Shown here: piece after piece, positions 1-9,454 of the stretch
How the letters are laid out: the number at the start of each line of letters is the position of its first letter
How positions within the stretch are numbered: position 1 is the first letter of the stretch
NCBI GenBank assembly: GCA_034401795.1
Contig: CM067374.1
Location: 135,314,135-135,378,134 of the forward strand
Length of the DNA stretch: 64,000 bases
Direction: 5' to 3'
Source of the DNA: Chaetoderma sp. LZ-2023a
Lineage: Eukaryota > Mollusca > Caudofoveata > Chaetodermatida > Chaetodermatidae
Notes under the pieces: model-generated
What the model saw: only the letters and a program-made list of their open reading frames with translations
Told to the model about the DNA's origin: nothing
The model's database searches: none
Made by a program: the position numbers and the translations under genes

Positions 1-443
1 GCCGTGTGGCATGTGATATGTATACTGACCATGTTCCACACATCGCGAAACCGATAGAACACCCCTAACGAGTTGGCATGGTTTGGGACACAGACGTCAC
101 AGCAACATCAAACAAAGACAATATGTCCATTACCGGCGTGGTTGATATGCCTATATTTTTCAATCGGGCCACCGCGAGGGCAAACGTGACTATTTCAGAG
201 GCAATGTTGCTGAAAGCTGGTTCTGTTGCGTTTAGTTTTTCCACAACAAAATTGTCACACGTCTTCAGGGTCCCATGGACAACCATCCAACCAGGTTTGG
301 AGACAATCACTGCGTTAGAAACCGAGATATTGAAAAATGCCTCAAAAGTGTTTACAAAGGTGACAAAAACAATGTTGCTGAAAGCTGTTGCTGTCGGATC
401 CCTACTAGTAGGGGAGCCAACATGCCAAAAAAACTCTATTTAA
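1..443. other. Unassigned sequence open on both strands
   Basis: I do not recognise this stretch. It is open on the + strand from 78 to 443 and on the - strand from about 440 down to 65; the - frame has no ATG before its middle. The 18-base motif CAATGTTGCTGAAAGCTG occurs at 202 and again at 370, 168 bases (56 codons) apart, so two diverged repeat units seem to be present. This could be one exon of a repeat-containing protein or an old mobile-element fragment. No splice sites or start were convincing. Confidence 0.25.
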
Positions 444-455
444 GGAAAGATACAG

Positions 456-658
456 TTGATAGCTATGTAATTTTTTATTGTGACGTATGTCCTGTTTATG
501 AAAACGCCTGTTAGCAAGAATACATGGATTGCAAAAATGGGATATTGGCATATTTTTAGGCCCTCTCATACTTTTCAATATTAGGGCACGGGTATATTAT
601 ACCGAGAGCTAGATTATATAGTAGGGTTGATAGCTATGTCATTTTTATCTTGACGTAT
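456..658. repeat. 171-bp tandem repeat, left part of array
   Basis: One full unit runs from 456 to 626 and the next begins at 627 with the same opening (TTGATAGCTATG). The second unit is cut at 658 by the LTR element and resumes at 10907. The intact first unit contains the uninterrupted sequence at the insertion point (TGACGTATGTCCTG, from 481), so the empty site can be read directly beside the filled one. Confidence 0.85.
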
Positions 659-1421
659 TGTAGATTTCGGATTGTCTTGTGGGAAGTCATGACCCCGCTA
701 GATGTCTTATATTTACGAGTAAGACCTCAGTGAAATAAGCGAAATTTATATTTGATAATACCAGGTGGGCTAATGAACTGAGTGAAAGTAGTAGTAAGTT
801 AGATTAGTAGTAGGACGCTGCACTGGTTGACATCGGCCAGTGCTGCTGATAAACAGTTAAACAGTTTCGTGGAAAACGATGCGAAACCCCATCGAAACTA
901 GAGTTGAGTATTAGCTAGGAATGAAATAGGACTGATGGTTCTGAGTTGGTGGTATCTGTCAATAGTTGAAGAGGAAAAGTTGTTGCTGTGGGATCTGCAC
1001 GCACTTTTATAATGTTCAGCAGTCGTTTCGGCCAGTAGTTTAGTAAATAATCGAGTGAAAAGAATCGATAGGAATATAGGTGACAGACTGACATTAGTTG
1101 TGGATGGTCGGCATTCCGACTCCCTTAAGCAAGTACAACAACACCAGCTGGCAATGAGATCATACAGCTCATGTGCTTATTAACGTTCGCTTCCTACAGG
1201 CTTATCCAGGGTAGGCAAGGGACAGGACAGAGGCATTGTAGCGTCCTGTAGGAATTCATAACACAATCGAAATTTGTATATCAACCATATGGCAATCATA
1301 GAAAGGCATGCTACAACAACAGATACCATAATGTTGTTGGTTAGCTGACAGATCGCATCAAATCAGAACCAGCCAACACCGCTTTGACCCTGTTCGATGG
1401 TATCTCCATAGAAGAGATGCC

Positions 1422-1477
1422 CAGAGTTTGATTAGTCGAGATGACGTCATAATCAAGGAGCATCGAATCAAACTCTG
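1422..1477 (+). promoter_or_regulatory. LTR hairpin carrying a CRE-like palindrome
   Basis: Two 12-base arms, CAGAGTTTGATT (1422-1433) and AATCAAACTCTG (1466-1477), are perfect inverted complements. The loop holds TGACGTCA (1442-1449), the consensus CREB/ATF site. The hairpin and core recur in the LTRs at 9455 and 17983, and the core is kept in the diverged solo LTR near 55885. Its position about 45 bases upstream of a TATA-like box suggests a promoter element; function is inferred. Confidence 0.55.
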
Positions 1478-1520
1478 TGGCAGAGAAACAAAAGGAATAG
1501 AGGTAGGAAACTGTGGATTG

Positions 1521-1526
1521 TATATA
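1521..1526 (+). promoter_or_regulatory. TATA-like box of LTR promoter
   Basis: TATATA in the context GGATTGTATATATGAGG, downstream of the CRE-like hairpin and kept in the other two close LTRs. The transcription start would lie around 1550. Confidence 0.45.
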
Positions 1527-1826
1527 TGAGGCACTTGTCTTTTAAATCTTTAATCTTTATCATCCGTGGTTCCGGAGCAGTCATCGCTTCGTTATCGACA
1601 TTTACAGTGAATATATTGGAGTAACTGTGAATTGTAGTAGCTAGTCTGATAGCATACCAGCAACCGCTGGGAGTAATCAGTCGAGTTAGTGTTAGAGTAG
1701 GATAGATTTGTAGTAGAAGATAGGTTGTTTGAATTGAATCGTATCATACTTACATTGCTTAAAAAGTTATCATAATTCGTTACGACAGTAAAAGTCGTTA
1801 CTTGTTATATCAATATTAAGGTAGCG

Positions 1827-1832
1827 AATAAA
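1827..1832 (+). terminator. Candidate LTR polyadenylation signal
   Basis: AATAAA in GCGAATAAATAATCC, about 300 bases after the TATA-like box. A second AATAAA lies at 2071-2076. Both recur in the other close LTRs; which one is used cannot be told. Confidence 0.4.
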
Positions 1833-2171
1833 TAATCCAATATTTATACAAGTAGAGAGTTAAGTTGTGTTTGAAGAATACTCCAGAAGCACGGGGCAAC
1901 ACTGTGGCATACCTGCGCATCTTTCTGATAAGTCAGATAGGCCCAGATTGCTATATAAATATCTTCACCAACATCAGAAGAGGCGAGCTAGCAATCATCT
2001 TAATAGCACTTGGAGAAGATAGATTGTCGCAGCAATCTACCGTCATAAATCTTCTCCGAGTATTAGTAGGAATAAAGTAGTTAGAAATACGAAGATCCGA
2101 AAACTTCAGTGCCTTCAACTGCCAGGATTGAGAGTATTACCGGAAACAACAACTGTGAGTACATATAACGC

Positions 2172-2372
2172 ATGGCTCAAGCCCAAGTAGAGCAACCCAC
2201 ACAGACAGTACTCAAAGACGTAGCTGACCATATACAAGTCTCTATAGAAGCAGCAAGACAGTCCGACAGTACAAAGGTGCCACAGCACCGCGAGTATCGT
2301 GACAATTCGCTGGTGAAGATAACAACTGATATTACTTGCCACGAACAACCAAGACTGCAAAGAGCTATATAG
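2172..2372 (+). CDS. Short leader ORF upstream of gag (66 aa)
   Basis: An ATG-started 66-codon frame in the leader between 5' LTR and gag. It is in the same frame as gag but separated from the gag ATG by two in-frame stops (TAG at 2370 and TAA at 2397). The product is hydrophilic and has no motif I know. It could be a former N-terminal extension of gag, a small upstream ORF that tunes gag translation, or chance. The duplicated copy starts downstream, so conservation cannot be tested in this window. Confidence 0.3.
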   Translation: MAQAQVEQPTQTVLKDVADHIQVSIEAARQSDSTKVPQHREYRDNSLVKITTDITCHEQPRLQRAI

Positions 2373-2405
2373 TCTGTATTTATTATCAGTAGCACTTAAT
2401 TCAAC

Positions 2406-3632
2406 ATGGCAACTGCTCGTAGACCAGCCGACCCAGGAATACCCCCAATAGACGTACCCATCAGACCAGAGTTGCGACCGGAAACTGTAGCTGCAATGCG
2501 GGAGATGGGAACAGCTATGGCTGGGACAATAGTAGACAGCAACAACCAAAGAGAAACAGCAAGAGTGTACCGACAAGAGATAAGGGAGACCATACAAAGG
2601 ATTCAGCCTTGCGATGGGTTAATACCTGAACAAGTGTGTATGTTCCTCGACGAAACCCAAAGGGTATGGGTGGCAAATGATGGACGATTGGAAGGAATAC
2701 CCGCATATATTATCACAAGAGCAGCCAGGGGTCAATTAGCCCGAGCGGTCGACGGGTTTCTCATAGGAAAAGTACGAGAGGAGGTAACCTATGAGGAACT
2801 AAAAGATTACATTACTGTGAACCTCATTTCTTCAAATGAGAACGAACGAGTGAAGTATGACCTAGAAGGTGTCCGCCAAAGGCGTATTGAGACCATAATA
2901 ACCTTTAACCGACGGTACAGTGAACTAGCCAATAGGGCGTACCCAGTAGAAAATGCGGACAACCAAAGAACAGTGATGGGGATCTACCTTAAGGCATTAA
3001 GTGATCAGGGTTTAAGTAGGCGAATAGTTCGCAAGAAAGCAGCCACAATAAATCGTGCTATTGAGATAGCTGAAGAGGAGGAAACCTGCAATGATTTATT
3101 GAAGGGCATGAAAATCGGCGGGAGGCAAGAGGAACAGATGGAGATAGATGTGCTGGAACCTGAAGAGGAAAAAGGGATTTGGCAGGTAGTGAATGCATTG
3201 AAACAACAAATCGCTCAACAGAGCCGCATGATAGAAAAATTATGCGGGATAGTAGGCGATCTAAAGGAGGAAGCAAACACTCCCCGACAACTGCCGGTGA
3301 AACGAACGCAACCAGCGAGAGCAGCGAAACAATCGACGCATACCAGAGAGTCACCACAAAATCAGAGACAAGGTGCGACGCCAAAAGATCTACAAAACAT
3401 AACTTGCTTCAACTTTGGTCGTGTAGGCCACTACAAGAGTGACTGTAGACAGCCAATACAGCCACCACGCCAGAACGTGATGAGAAAGGCAGTGCAACGA
3501 CCACAACAGCGAGGACAGCGTCCTCCCATCACCTGTTTTAATTGTGGAAAAGAAGGGCATGTGGTGCAAGACTTTTGGGGGAGACTCAAGTCAAATTTAA
3601 AAATGCCCGGCCTATTCCGAGTATGGTGGTAG
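2406..3632 (+). CDS. gag: Gag polyprotein (degraded nucleocapsid)
   Basis: Open frame of 408 codons from ATG at 2406. Ty3-like Gag forms the particle shell and binds element RNA. The N-terminal two thirds is a typical charged, helical capsid-like region; the C-terminal part is basic and Gln/Arg-rich with two CCHC zinc knuckles. Each knuckle has lost one zinc ligand: near residue 333 the second Cys is Phe (CFNFGRVGHYKSDC), and near residue 377 the last Cys is Phe (CFNCGKEGHVVQDF). The frame then runs a few codons into the protease remnant, read in another frame, and stops at 3632. RNA binding is therefore probably impaired. Pol follows in the -1 frame. Confidence 0.85.
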   Translation: MATARRPADPGIPPIDVPIRPELRPETVAAMREMGTAMAGTIVDSNNQRETARVYRQEIRETIQRIQPCDGLIPEQVCMFLDETQRVWVANDGRLEGIPAYIITRAARGQLARAVDGFLIGKVREEVTYEELKDYITVNLISSNENERVKYDLEGVRQRRIETIITFNRRYSELANRAYPVENADNQRTVMGIYLKALSDQGLSRRIVRKKAATINRAIEIAEEEETCNDLLKGMKIGGRQEEQMEIDVLEPEEEKGIWQVVNALKQQIAQQSRMIEKLCGIVGDLKEEANTPRQLPVKRTQPARAAKQSTHTRESPQNQRQGATPKDLQNITCFNFGRVGHYKSDCRQPIQPPRQNVMRKAVQRPQQRGQRPPITCFNCGKEGHVVQDFWGRLKSNLKMPGLFRVWW

Positions 3633-6600
3633 CAAGTATGAGGCATGAATGTTTGATTGGAGCAGATGCTTTGCAATTGGGAAATGCAATGATTGACTAT
3701 CGGACCAAAGTTGTAGTATGGTTTGGTCAGGTATATCCCTTTAGGTATCCCTATAGGGAACAATCGAGATATGTACATGCTAGTTGTAAGGAAACGACCG
3801 GATATAAAGATATTGACAAGGTTATAGATAACTTTGCGGATATCTTTGATACGGCTCGTCCAAACACTAGGATTGGTCCCCAAAGTGAAATGTACGGTGC
3901 CAACAGGAGATGCTTATCCTATAAGGCAGAAAGCCTACCGTCTACCGCTAACCAAGCAATACGTGGTCAAGAACCAAGTAAAAGAAATGCTTGATGCGGG
4001 CGTCATAAGACCGTCATCATCACCCTGGGCGTCACCCATTACTTCGGTCCCTAAGAAGGACAGTGACACTAGGTTTTGTATTGACTACAGAAAATTGAAT
4101 TCAGGATGCCGTAAGGATAGTTACACGTTACCGAATATCTCTGATATTTTTTATTCGATGCGCAGCGCAATGATCTTTTCTACTATGGACTTGAAGTCTG
4201 GATATTAGCAGATACCAATGGACAGCCAAGACATAGAGAAGACAGTGTTCGTCTGTAGCGAAGGTTTGTTCGAATGGATTTGTATGCCGTTTGGTTTTTG
4301 CAACTCAGGGGCCGTATTTCAGAGGGCAATGAACGATATTTTCCGAGAATTTGTAGGAAAATATGTGCATGTTTTCGTCGATGATCTAGTCGTATATTCA
4401 CGAAATCCGACGGAACATGCACAGCACTTGCGTAAGGTCATGTGCAAGATTCGAGAGTATAATTTGCAAGTGAAAAAGAAGAAATGTGATTTCGCCAGTA
4501 AGTCTGTGGACTTGTTAGGATATCGCATTTCCGCACAAGGTGTAGCTCCTCAGGCTCAGAAGGTCAAGGTCATCAGAGAAATGTCACCACCACGCGACGT
4601 GGGTGAAGTGAGATGTTTCCTTGGAGCTACATGTTATTACCGATCTTGTGTGCAAGGCTATGCCGAAATTGCTACGCCTTTGATAGAGTTAACTAAGAAG
4701 TATAGGCGTTTTGAGTGGGGTAAGGATGAACAGCAAGCGTTTAAGAAATTACAGAACTTGCTGTGTAGTGAGACGGTTCTCACATATCCGAATTTAAATG
4801 CCCCTTATAAGTTATACACTGATGCATCTAGTTATGCTATTGGTGCGATACTAGTACAAGATGACGATAAGGGTATAGAGCGAGTGATTCAGTATGTAAG
4901 CTCTACTCTTAAGGACAGTCAGCTTAATTGGCCCGTAATAGAAAAGGAGGCTTACGCAGTGATATATGCGTTGAAAAAGCTCCGACCATATCTATTAGGC
5001 GCGCAGTTTACAGTGTACACTGACCACAAACCCCTAAAGAGTTTGTTTGTGGGAGAAGTGAAGAACACGAAAGTGCAGCGCTGGGCAGTGCTGATTGCGG
5101 AGTACGGATGTAAGATTGAGTACATCCAAGGCTCGAAGAATATTCGAGCGGACATGTTGTCCAGGTTACGTCGTCCTGTGGAAGTCGCCACGTTAGACAT
5201 GGGCGATTTTGTCATACCTGATTTGGACGAGGGTGCCTTACCGCACGTTCCACTAGAGGTATTCGACGTTCCCTACGACGAATTATGTACCGAGAAAACC
5301 AAGGAATACCCGGAGTTGTTCAAGAACACCCCGGAGGAGTATATGGTTAAAAACGGTATTTTGTATTCTTTAGTTACGCCTTCAGCATTGGACGCTGAGT
5401 ACCCCAGAATTGTCTTACCTACCCTGTTCCATGAGAAAGTGCTCCAGAAGGCTCATGAAAGAACCGGTCACCAAGGTCTGAAGAAGACCATCGGTATGGT
5501 AAGAGATTCTTTTGTGTGGACATCTTTGAGGAAAGATGTGGTTCGTATGCTGGAGACGTGTACAACATGCCAGGTCAACAGACCCGTCACTACACGACCT
5601 AAGTATAGTGAGATGCCCATGGCCAGTTATCCAAGTCAGATAATTGGTTTGGATTTGATCGGTCCACTGTTAGAATCAAGCAGAGGTAATGTATATATCA
5701 TGATGATAATCGATCACTGTTTTGCGTGGGCAGAAGCATACCTGATTGCTGCCAAGACATCTCAGAATGTTGAAGACAAGTTTTTCAATGAGTATGTCGC
5801 TCATCATGGGGTTCCTGAAATCTTGATAACAGATCAGGGTAAAGAATTTTGTTCAAATAGTCTGGAAGAATGATTTAAGGAACAGGGTATCGATCATAGA
5901 CGATCGAGTGCATACCATGCGCAAACAAATGGACGTATGGAGAGGTTCAATCGTATGCTCAAGGAGCTAATCCAGAAAGGTGTTAATAATGAATCTCGTG
6001 CATGGGAGGACGAGTTGGGCGCGGCTTTGACAGCATACCGCAGCTCTCGTCACTCCATGACTGGATATACGCCATTTTATCTGACGTATGGTCGTCGTGC
6101 AAGGCTTCCGTTAACCATCCCACTGGATGCCGCGCAAGATCTGGGCAAAAGACTTACATGTCTTAATAATGCCTTGCTGCGCGCTCGTGGAGAAACGGCT
6201 AGGTCTCGAGAAATTCACCTAGAACAAATTAATAAGCGTGCGAACGCTGGTGAGTACAAGGTTGGCGATTCGGTGGCCGTAAAAGCTGAAGAGAGAATGA
6301 AGTTGACCTCTCGCAGTGACCCCAAATATGAGATCTTTAAGATCAACGGGCCGGTGGCTCATGTCCGCCATCAAAGGTCTGGGAAGGTGCGCATGCTTAA
6401 TATATCTAAGTTGCGCGTAGTCGACTCAGAGATGTGTTGGGGCAAGGTACGACCACGCCCTATTCGTAACCCGGCTAAAGGTACGAAGGCCAGCCATCAC
6501 CATAGAGTGATAGTACCCGAGTCCAAGCCTTTGCCGGTAAAAGACTCTGATGCGACACCTAGCAAGAGGGCTTGCAGGAAGCGACCAGCTTCTGATGAGG

Positions 6601-6926
6601 AGCCAAGGGTGCGCAAGGTGGGTAAGGTGCTTGAAGGGAAGGTAGATCAACCTGGTACGAGTAGGAATCGAAACCATGAGTCAGCCAGTGACACTATGAC
6701 GAATACTCGTACTGTCATGATGGACACCTCGGAGGATGTACCCGAGCCTGCCCTTGAGCCAATGGAAACGCTTCCCTCACACCCATACTTTCTGCGCAAG
6801 CGCAGTCATGTCCCTGAACTCGAGACAGACAATAAGCGACTTCGGATTGGTGCATTTGGCCGTGCTCTATACGATGACTTCATCGGCCGTATAGAAGCGG
6901 TTATAAGGCGACGTAGCCAGAGATGA
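3542..6926 (+). pseudogene. pol: Pol (protease remnant, RT, RNase H, integrase), copy 1
   Basis: Ty3-like order. 3542-3870 (-1 frame relative to gag) encodes only the C-terminal half of an aspartic protease (ECLIGADALQLG); the catalytic D-T/S-G half is absent, as if deleted at about 3575. A frameshift near 3880 leads into RT, where the catalytic motif is FVDD at 4374-4385. RNase H follows (YTDASSYAIG near 4815). Integrase has the HHCC zinc region (HERTGHQG, CTTCQ), Asp in GLDLIGP, Asp in TDQGKEF and Glu in MERFNRML, then a GPY/F-like module and a long basic tail. Two in-frame stops break the main frame: TAG at 4206 in the conserved SGYWQ motif and TGA at 5871 between the second Asp and the Glu of integrase; both look like former Trp codons. 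Both stops are also in copy 2. Confidence 0.9.
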
Positions 6927-6978
6927 ATTTAATCTCTGCCTAACCGCGGTACTAGTAGCATCGCAGTAGCTAGTCATC

Positions 6979-7230
6979 ATGTATACTTTACAGTTATGTA
7001 TAAGCGCAGTGGTAGTGAGTTTGGTATATAGTGTCTGTCGAAATTCTAGTATTCATAGATTACCGAATGGTGTTATGATAACAGACCATCAGAAAATATC
7101 GGTGATACGGGCTGAATGGACGGTAGTGGTGTCCATTGACCATCCATATTTACCTACCGGATTTCTTGACCGGCTAATACAAATTCGTGCTCTTGTTGCG
7201 GACATTAGTCAAAAGACAATGACATTTTAG
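6979..7230 (+). pseudogene. env: Env, N-terminal segment (signal peptide and F2-like part), copy 1
   Basis: 83 codons from ATG at 6979, 52 bases after the pol stop. Residues 3-18 form a hydrophobic signal-peptide-like stretch, fitting entry into the secretory pathway. The frame ends at TAG 7228-7230, while the rest of env continues in a different frame that opens at 7209, so the gene is split by a frameshift. The same break is in copy 2, so it predates the duplication. The segment is about the length of the N-terminal subunit upstream of a furin site in F-type glycoproteins; that assignment is inferred from position. Confidence 0.65.
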
Positions 7231-7286
7231 GGCTCCAACATCGAGTTGACGGTATAAGAAGGATTGCAATCAGAACACGACAGACA

Positions 7287-8849
7287 ATGCGGAATCACAA
7301 TCTTAGGAGAAGAAAGCGTGGACTATTTAATTTTGTTGGAGATATAGCCTCCTCGTTATTCGGAACAGCTACATCCGGTGATGTAGATGCGATTCGGGAT
7401 GTAGTTAAAAAGGCTATGGGAAATGTGAACAGATTAGTACATTTCTCCAACAAACTTGCTTCTCATGTGAAACTAGCGTTCAAAGCAATTGACACCAATG
7501 CGGATCGTATTAACGAAGTTACTGACAGTTTGGTCGAATTGACCAGTAATGTTAGCCGACTTTTCAGGATACAGGCGACGAGACAAGCTGAACTATATGC
7601 GTTAGTACGTCTCGGTCACCTTATCGATGCGGCCGAAAATGTGGTAACTAGTTACCAGAAAGCGACAAGCCAGTTCCATAGGCAAACAGCCTCGCTCGAA
7701 CTGGGTAGATTGACGGAAGAATTATTTAGCCCCAAAGACCTGGCCGAGGTAGCCAGACAGGTCAGTGTAGGTAACAGATTGATACGTCCGTACCAATGGT
7801 ACTACCGAAATGTAGTGGTATACCCACTGTGGAAGGACGACGAAAGACTGCATTACGTAGCGACGTTACCTTTGATCGACGGTGGAGATTATATAGAGTA
7901 TGGATTGCATTCATGGCCCAAACCATTGGTTGAGGTAGGGTACTACATGCAAATATTGATAGCTAGAACCAGTATTGGTCTCGACACCAAGACCGGCTGG
8001 TATTTCACACCGTCCGAGTGCCGGAGTAGTGAACCTCGAGTATGCCACGGTCAGTTAAGGGTCGATAAGACCCATGTACTGTGCATTGTGAGCCTGCTAA
8101 CGAACACCACCGATAGCACCTGTAATATTCAACTGACAGAGTCCAATGAAACGTCTAGTAAAGTATTTGCCAATAAGAAAATAGGAGTAGTGTTGCAAAC
8201 GTTCGGGGAAACTATTGAAGTACACTGCGGCGGACGACTGACTGACCGATGTGTGGTTAGGAATGGAGTGTTTGCTTTAATGTCTGGAGAGTGCGATTAT
8301 AGTGGTAAAGGTTGGCGATTCGAGCCAGTAATGTCTTACAGTCGGACTTACGCTCGAATCGGCCTGGCCATTGATATGCCAAGGTTGGATGTGGCCAGGG
8401 TTCTCAACCAGTCAATGATAGTTAATCATTTGAGTATGCAGAAATGGGACCATTTGCATAAGTCTAAGTACATGCCGCTAGCACCATTATCTGCGGTCGG
8501 CCCAGCGATGGTCGACGGCATAGGGGTACGATCTTTCATTTCATATTCAACGGGCTCCTTCGTCGTAGTGATCGTTGTGGTGTTGATATTGTGGAAGTGT
8601 GGTATTATATCACGCATGTGGATTTGGATTAAGTGCAAGCCACATGCGGCCCATAGTAGTGCGCCACGGATTATCCACCCTCAGACGCCGCGGAGACCTG
8701 CAGCCCTGCCAGAGCCGCTGAGGATGTCAGCCGGGTCGTCGCCTAATGCAATTGCCAGGACTGCGATCGACCCGACGGCTGATGACTGGATAGACGTGGT
8801 GATAGACGGTCCTAACATTCGTGTTTCATACGAGGATTTGTCAATGTAG
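7287..8849 (+). CDS. env: Env, F-type fusion glycoprotein main segment, copy 1
   Basis: Open for 520 codons. Residues 7-11 are a furin-type basic cleavage motif (RRRKR), followed directly by a hydrophobic fusion-peptide-like stretch (GLFNFVGDIASSLFG) and a heptad-like helical region. This is the layout of the baculovirus F / errantivirus Env family, class I-like fusion proteins of the envelope. A Cys-rich ectodomain follows, then a membrane anchor at about residues 421-437 (valine-rich, ending LILWKCG) and an 80-residue cytoplasmic tail. The ATG at 7287 is probably not the native start, because the signal peptide lies upstream in another frame (6979-7230). The stop at 8847 lies inside the first of four 3' repeats. 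In copy 2 the equivalent frame has an extra stop. Confidence 0.85.
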   Translation: MRNHNLRRRKRGLFNFVGDIASSLFGTATSGDVDAIRDVVKKAMGNVNRLVHFSNKLASHVKLAFKAIDTNADRINEVTDSLVELTSNVSRLFRIQATRQAELYALVRLGHLIDAAENVVTSYQKATSQFHRQTASLELGRLTEELFSPKDLAEVARQVSVGNRLIRPYQWYYRNVVVYPLWKDDERLHYVATLPLIDGGDYIEYGLHSWPKPLVEVGYYMQILIARTSIGLDTKTGWYFTPSECRSSEPRVCHGQLRVDKTHVLCIVSLLTNTTDSTCNIQLTESNETSSKVFANKKIGVVLQTFGETIEVHCGGRLTDRCVVRNGVFALMSGECDYSGKGWRFEPVMSYSRTYARIGLAIDMPRLDVARVLNQSMIVNHLSMQKWDHLHKSKYMPLAPLSAVGPAMVDGIGVRSFISYSTGSFVVVIVVVLILWKCGIISRMWIWIKCKPHAAHSSAPRIIHPQTPRRPAALPEPLRMSAGSSPNAIARTAIDPTADDWIDVVIDGPNIRVSYEDLSM

Positions 8850-9153
8850 CACGGACTATATTATTGTGCCATGTATGTTTTATTTTATGAGTTCATCATT
8901 CCTAACGCTGATGTGGAGAACGTTAATTTATTTGATTGTAGCACGAACTATATTATTGTGCCATGTTTGCTTTATTTTTTGGGTTCATCATTCCTAGCGA
9001 TGATGTGGATAACGTGAATTCTTCGCTCTATTTGATTGTAGCATGAACTATATTATTGTGCCATGTTGTGTATTTTAGTATGTTTCATCTTTTCTGACGC
9101 TTATATGGACGACGAGGATTTATAGTAGCACGAACTTTATTATGGTGCCATGT
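8846..9153 (+). repeat. Four hairpin repeats downstream of env, copy 1
   Basis: The segment TAGCACGAACTATATTATTG followed by TGCCATGT occurs, with small changes, at about 8846, 8938, 9037 and 9124. Each has GCAC and GTGC arms that can pair around an AT-rich loop. The spacers between units are also related (GTTCATCATTCCTAACG...). The first repeat contains the env stop. The block recurs in copy 2 at 17374-17681. Its place between env and the 3' LTR suggests an RNA-level role in export, packaging or 3' processing, but this is inference. Confidence 0.7.
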
Positions 9154-9405
9154 GTTGTTTAATATGTTTATTATTGTCACTATGACTGATTATGTGAATG
9201 GTAATGATTGAATGGTAGGATTAGGATTTGTTGTTTTGTCAATTGTGTATGTTGAAATGTTGTCGCATTTGTAGTATTGTACTGTTATCACTTTGGTTAT
9301 TGACATATTAGTTTATGTGATCAGTTGGTAGATTATTGTCAGTTCTGGATAGCCCTGGTATCGTGTGGTTGGGATGTTGATGTTGCACAACGAGTTAATT
9401 ATCAC

Positions 9406-9425
9406 TCTCTTAAGGCCTTAAGAGA
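9406..9425. other. 20-bp perfect palindrome before 3' LTR
   Basis: TCTCTTAAGGCCTTAAGAGA is a perfect 20-base palindrome 29 bases upstream of the 3' LTR, preserved in copy 2 at 17934-17953. The usual polypurine tract is weak here (only CAGGGG just before the LTR). Confidence 0.7.
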
Positions 9426-9454
9426 TGGTTAATTAACTTCGGTTCAGGGGCATG

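Larger units (their letters stand above)
659..2108 (+). repeat. 5' LTR, copy 1
   Basis: About 1450 bp, starting TGTAGATTTC and ending AAACTTCA. It matches the LTRs at 9455-10906 and 17983-19434 along its length and, more distantly, the reverse-strand LTR at 55316-56667. It holds a hairpin with a TGACGTCA core, a TATA-like box and two AATAAA motifs (1827 and 2071), the expected order for U3-R-U5. A 71-codon open frame at 1865-2080 is present in all three close LTRs but begins TTG, not ATG. Confidence 0.92.

Noticed and set aside
1865-2080. 71-codon frame conserved in three LTRs
   Set aside because: It begins TTG, has no ATG, and conservation reflects recent common descent of the LTRs.
3593-3599. 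AAATTTA slippery heptamer in correct phase for -1 gag-pol frameshifting
   Set aside because: It lies within the protease remnant, so it cannot be the native site upstream of protease; likely coincidence created by the deletion.
4206-5873. Programmed read-through of the shared TAG and TGA in pol
   Set aside because: Both replace conserved Trp codons (SGYWQ and the integrase core), and the gene has other frameshifts; inherited damage explains them.
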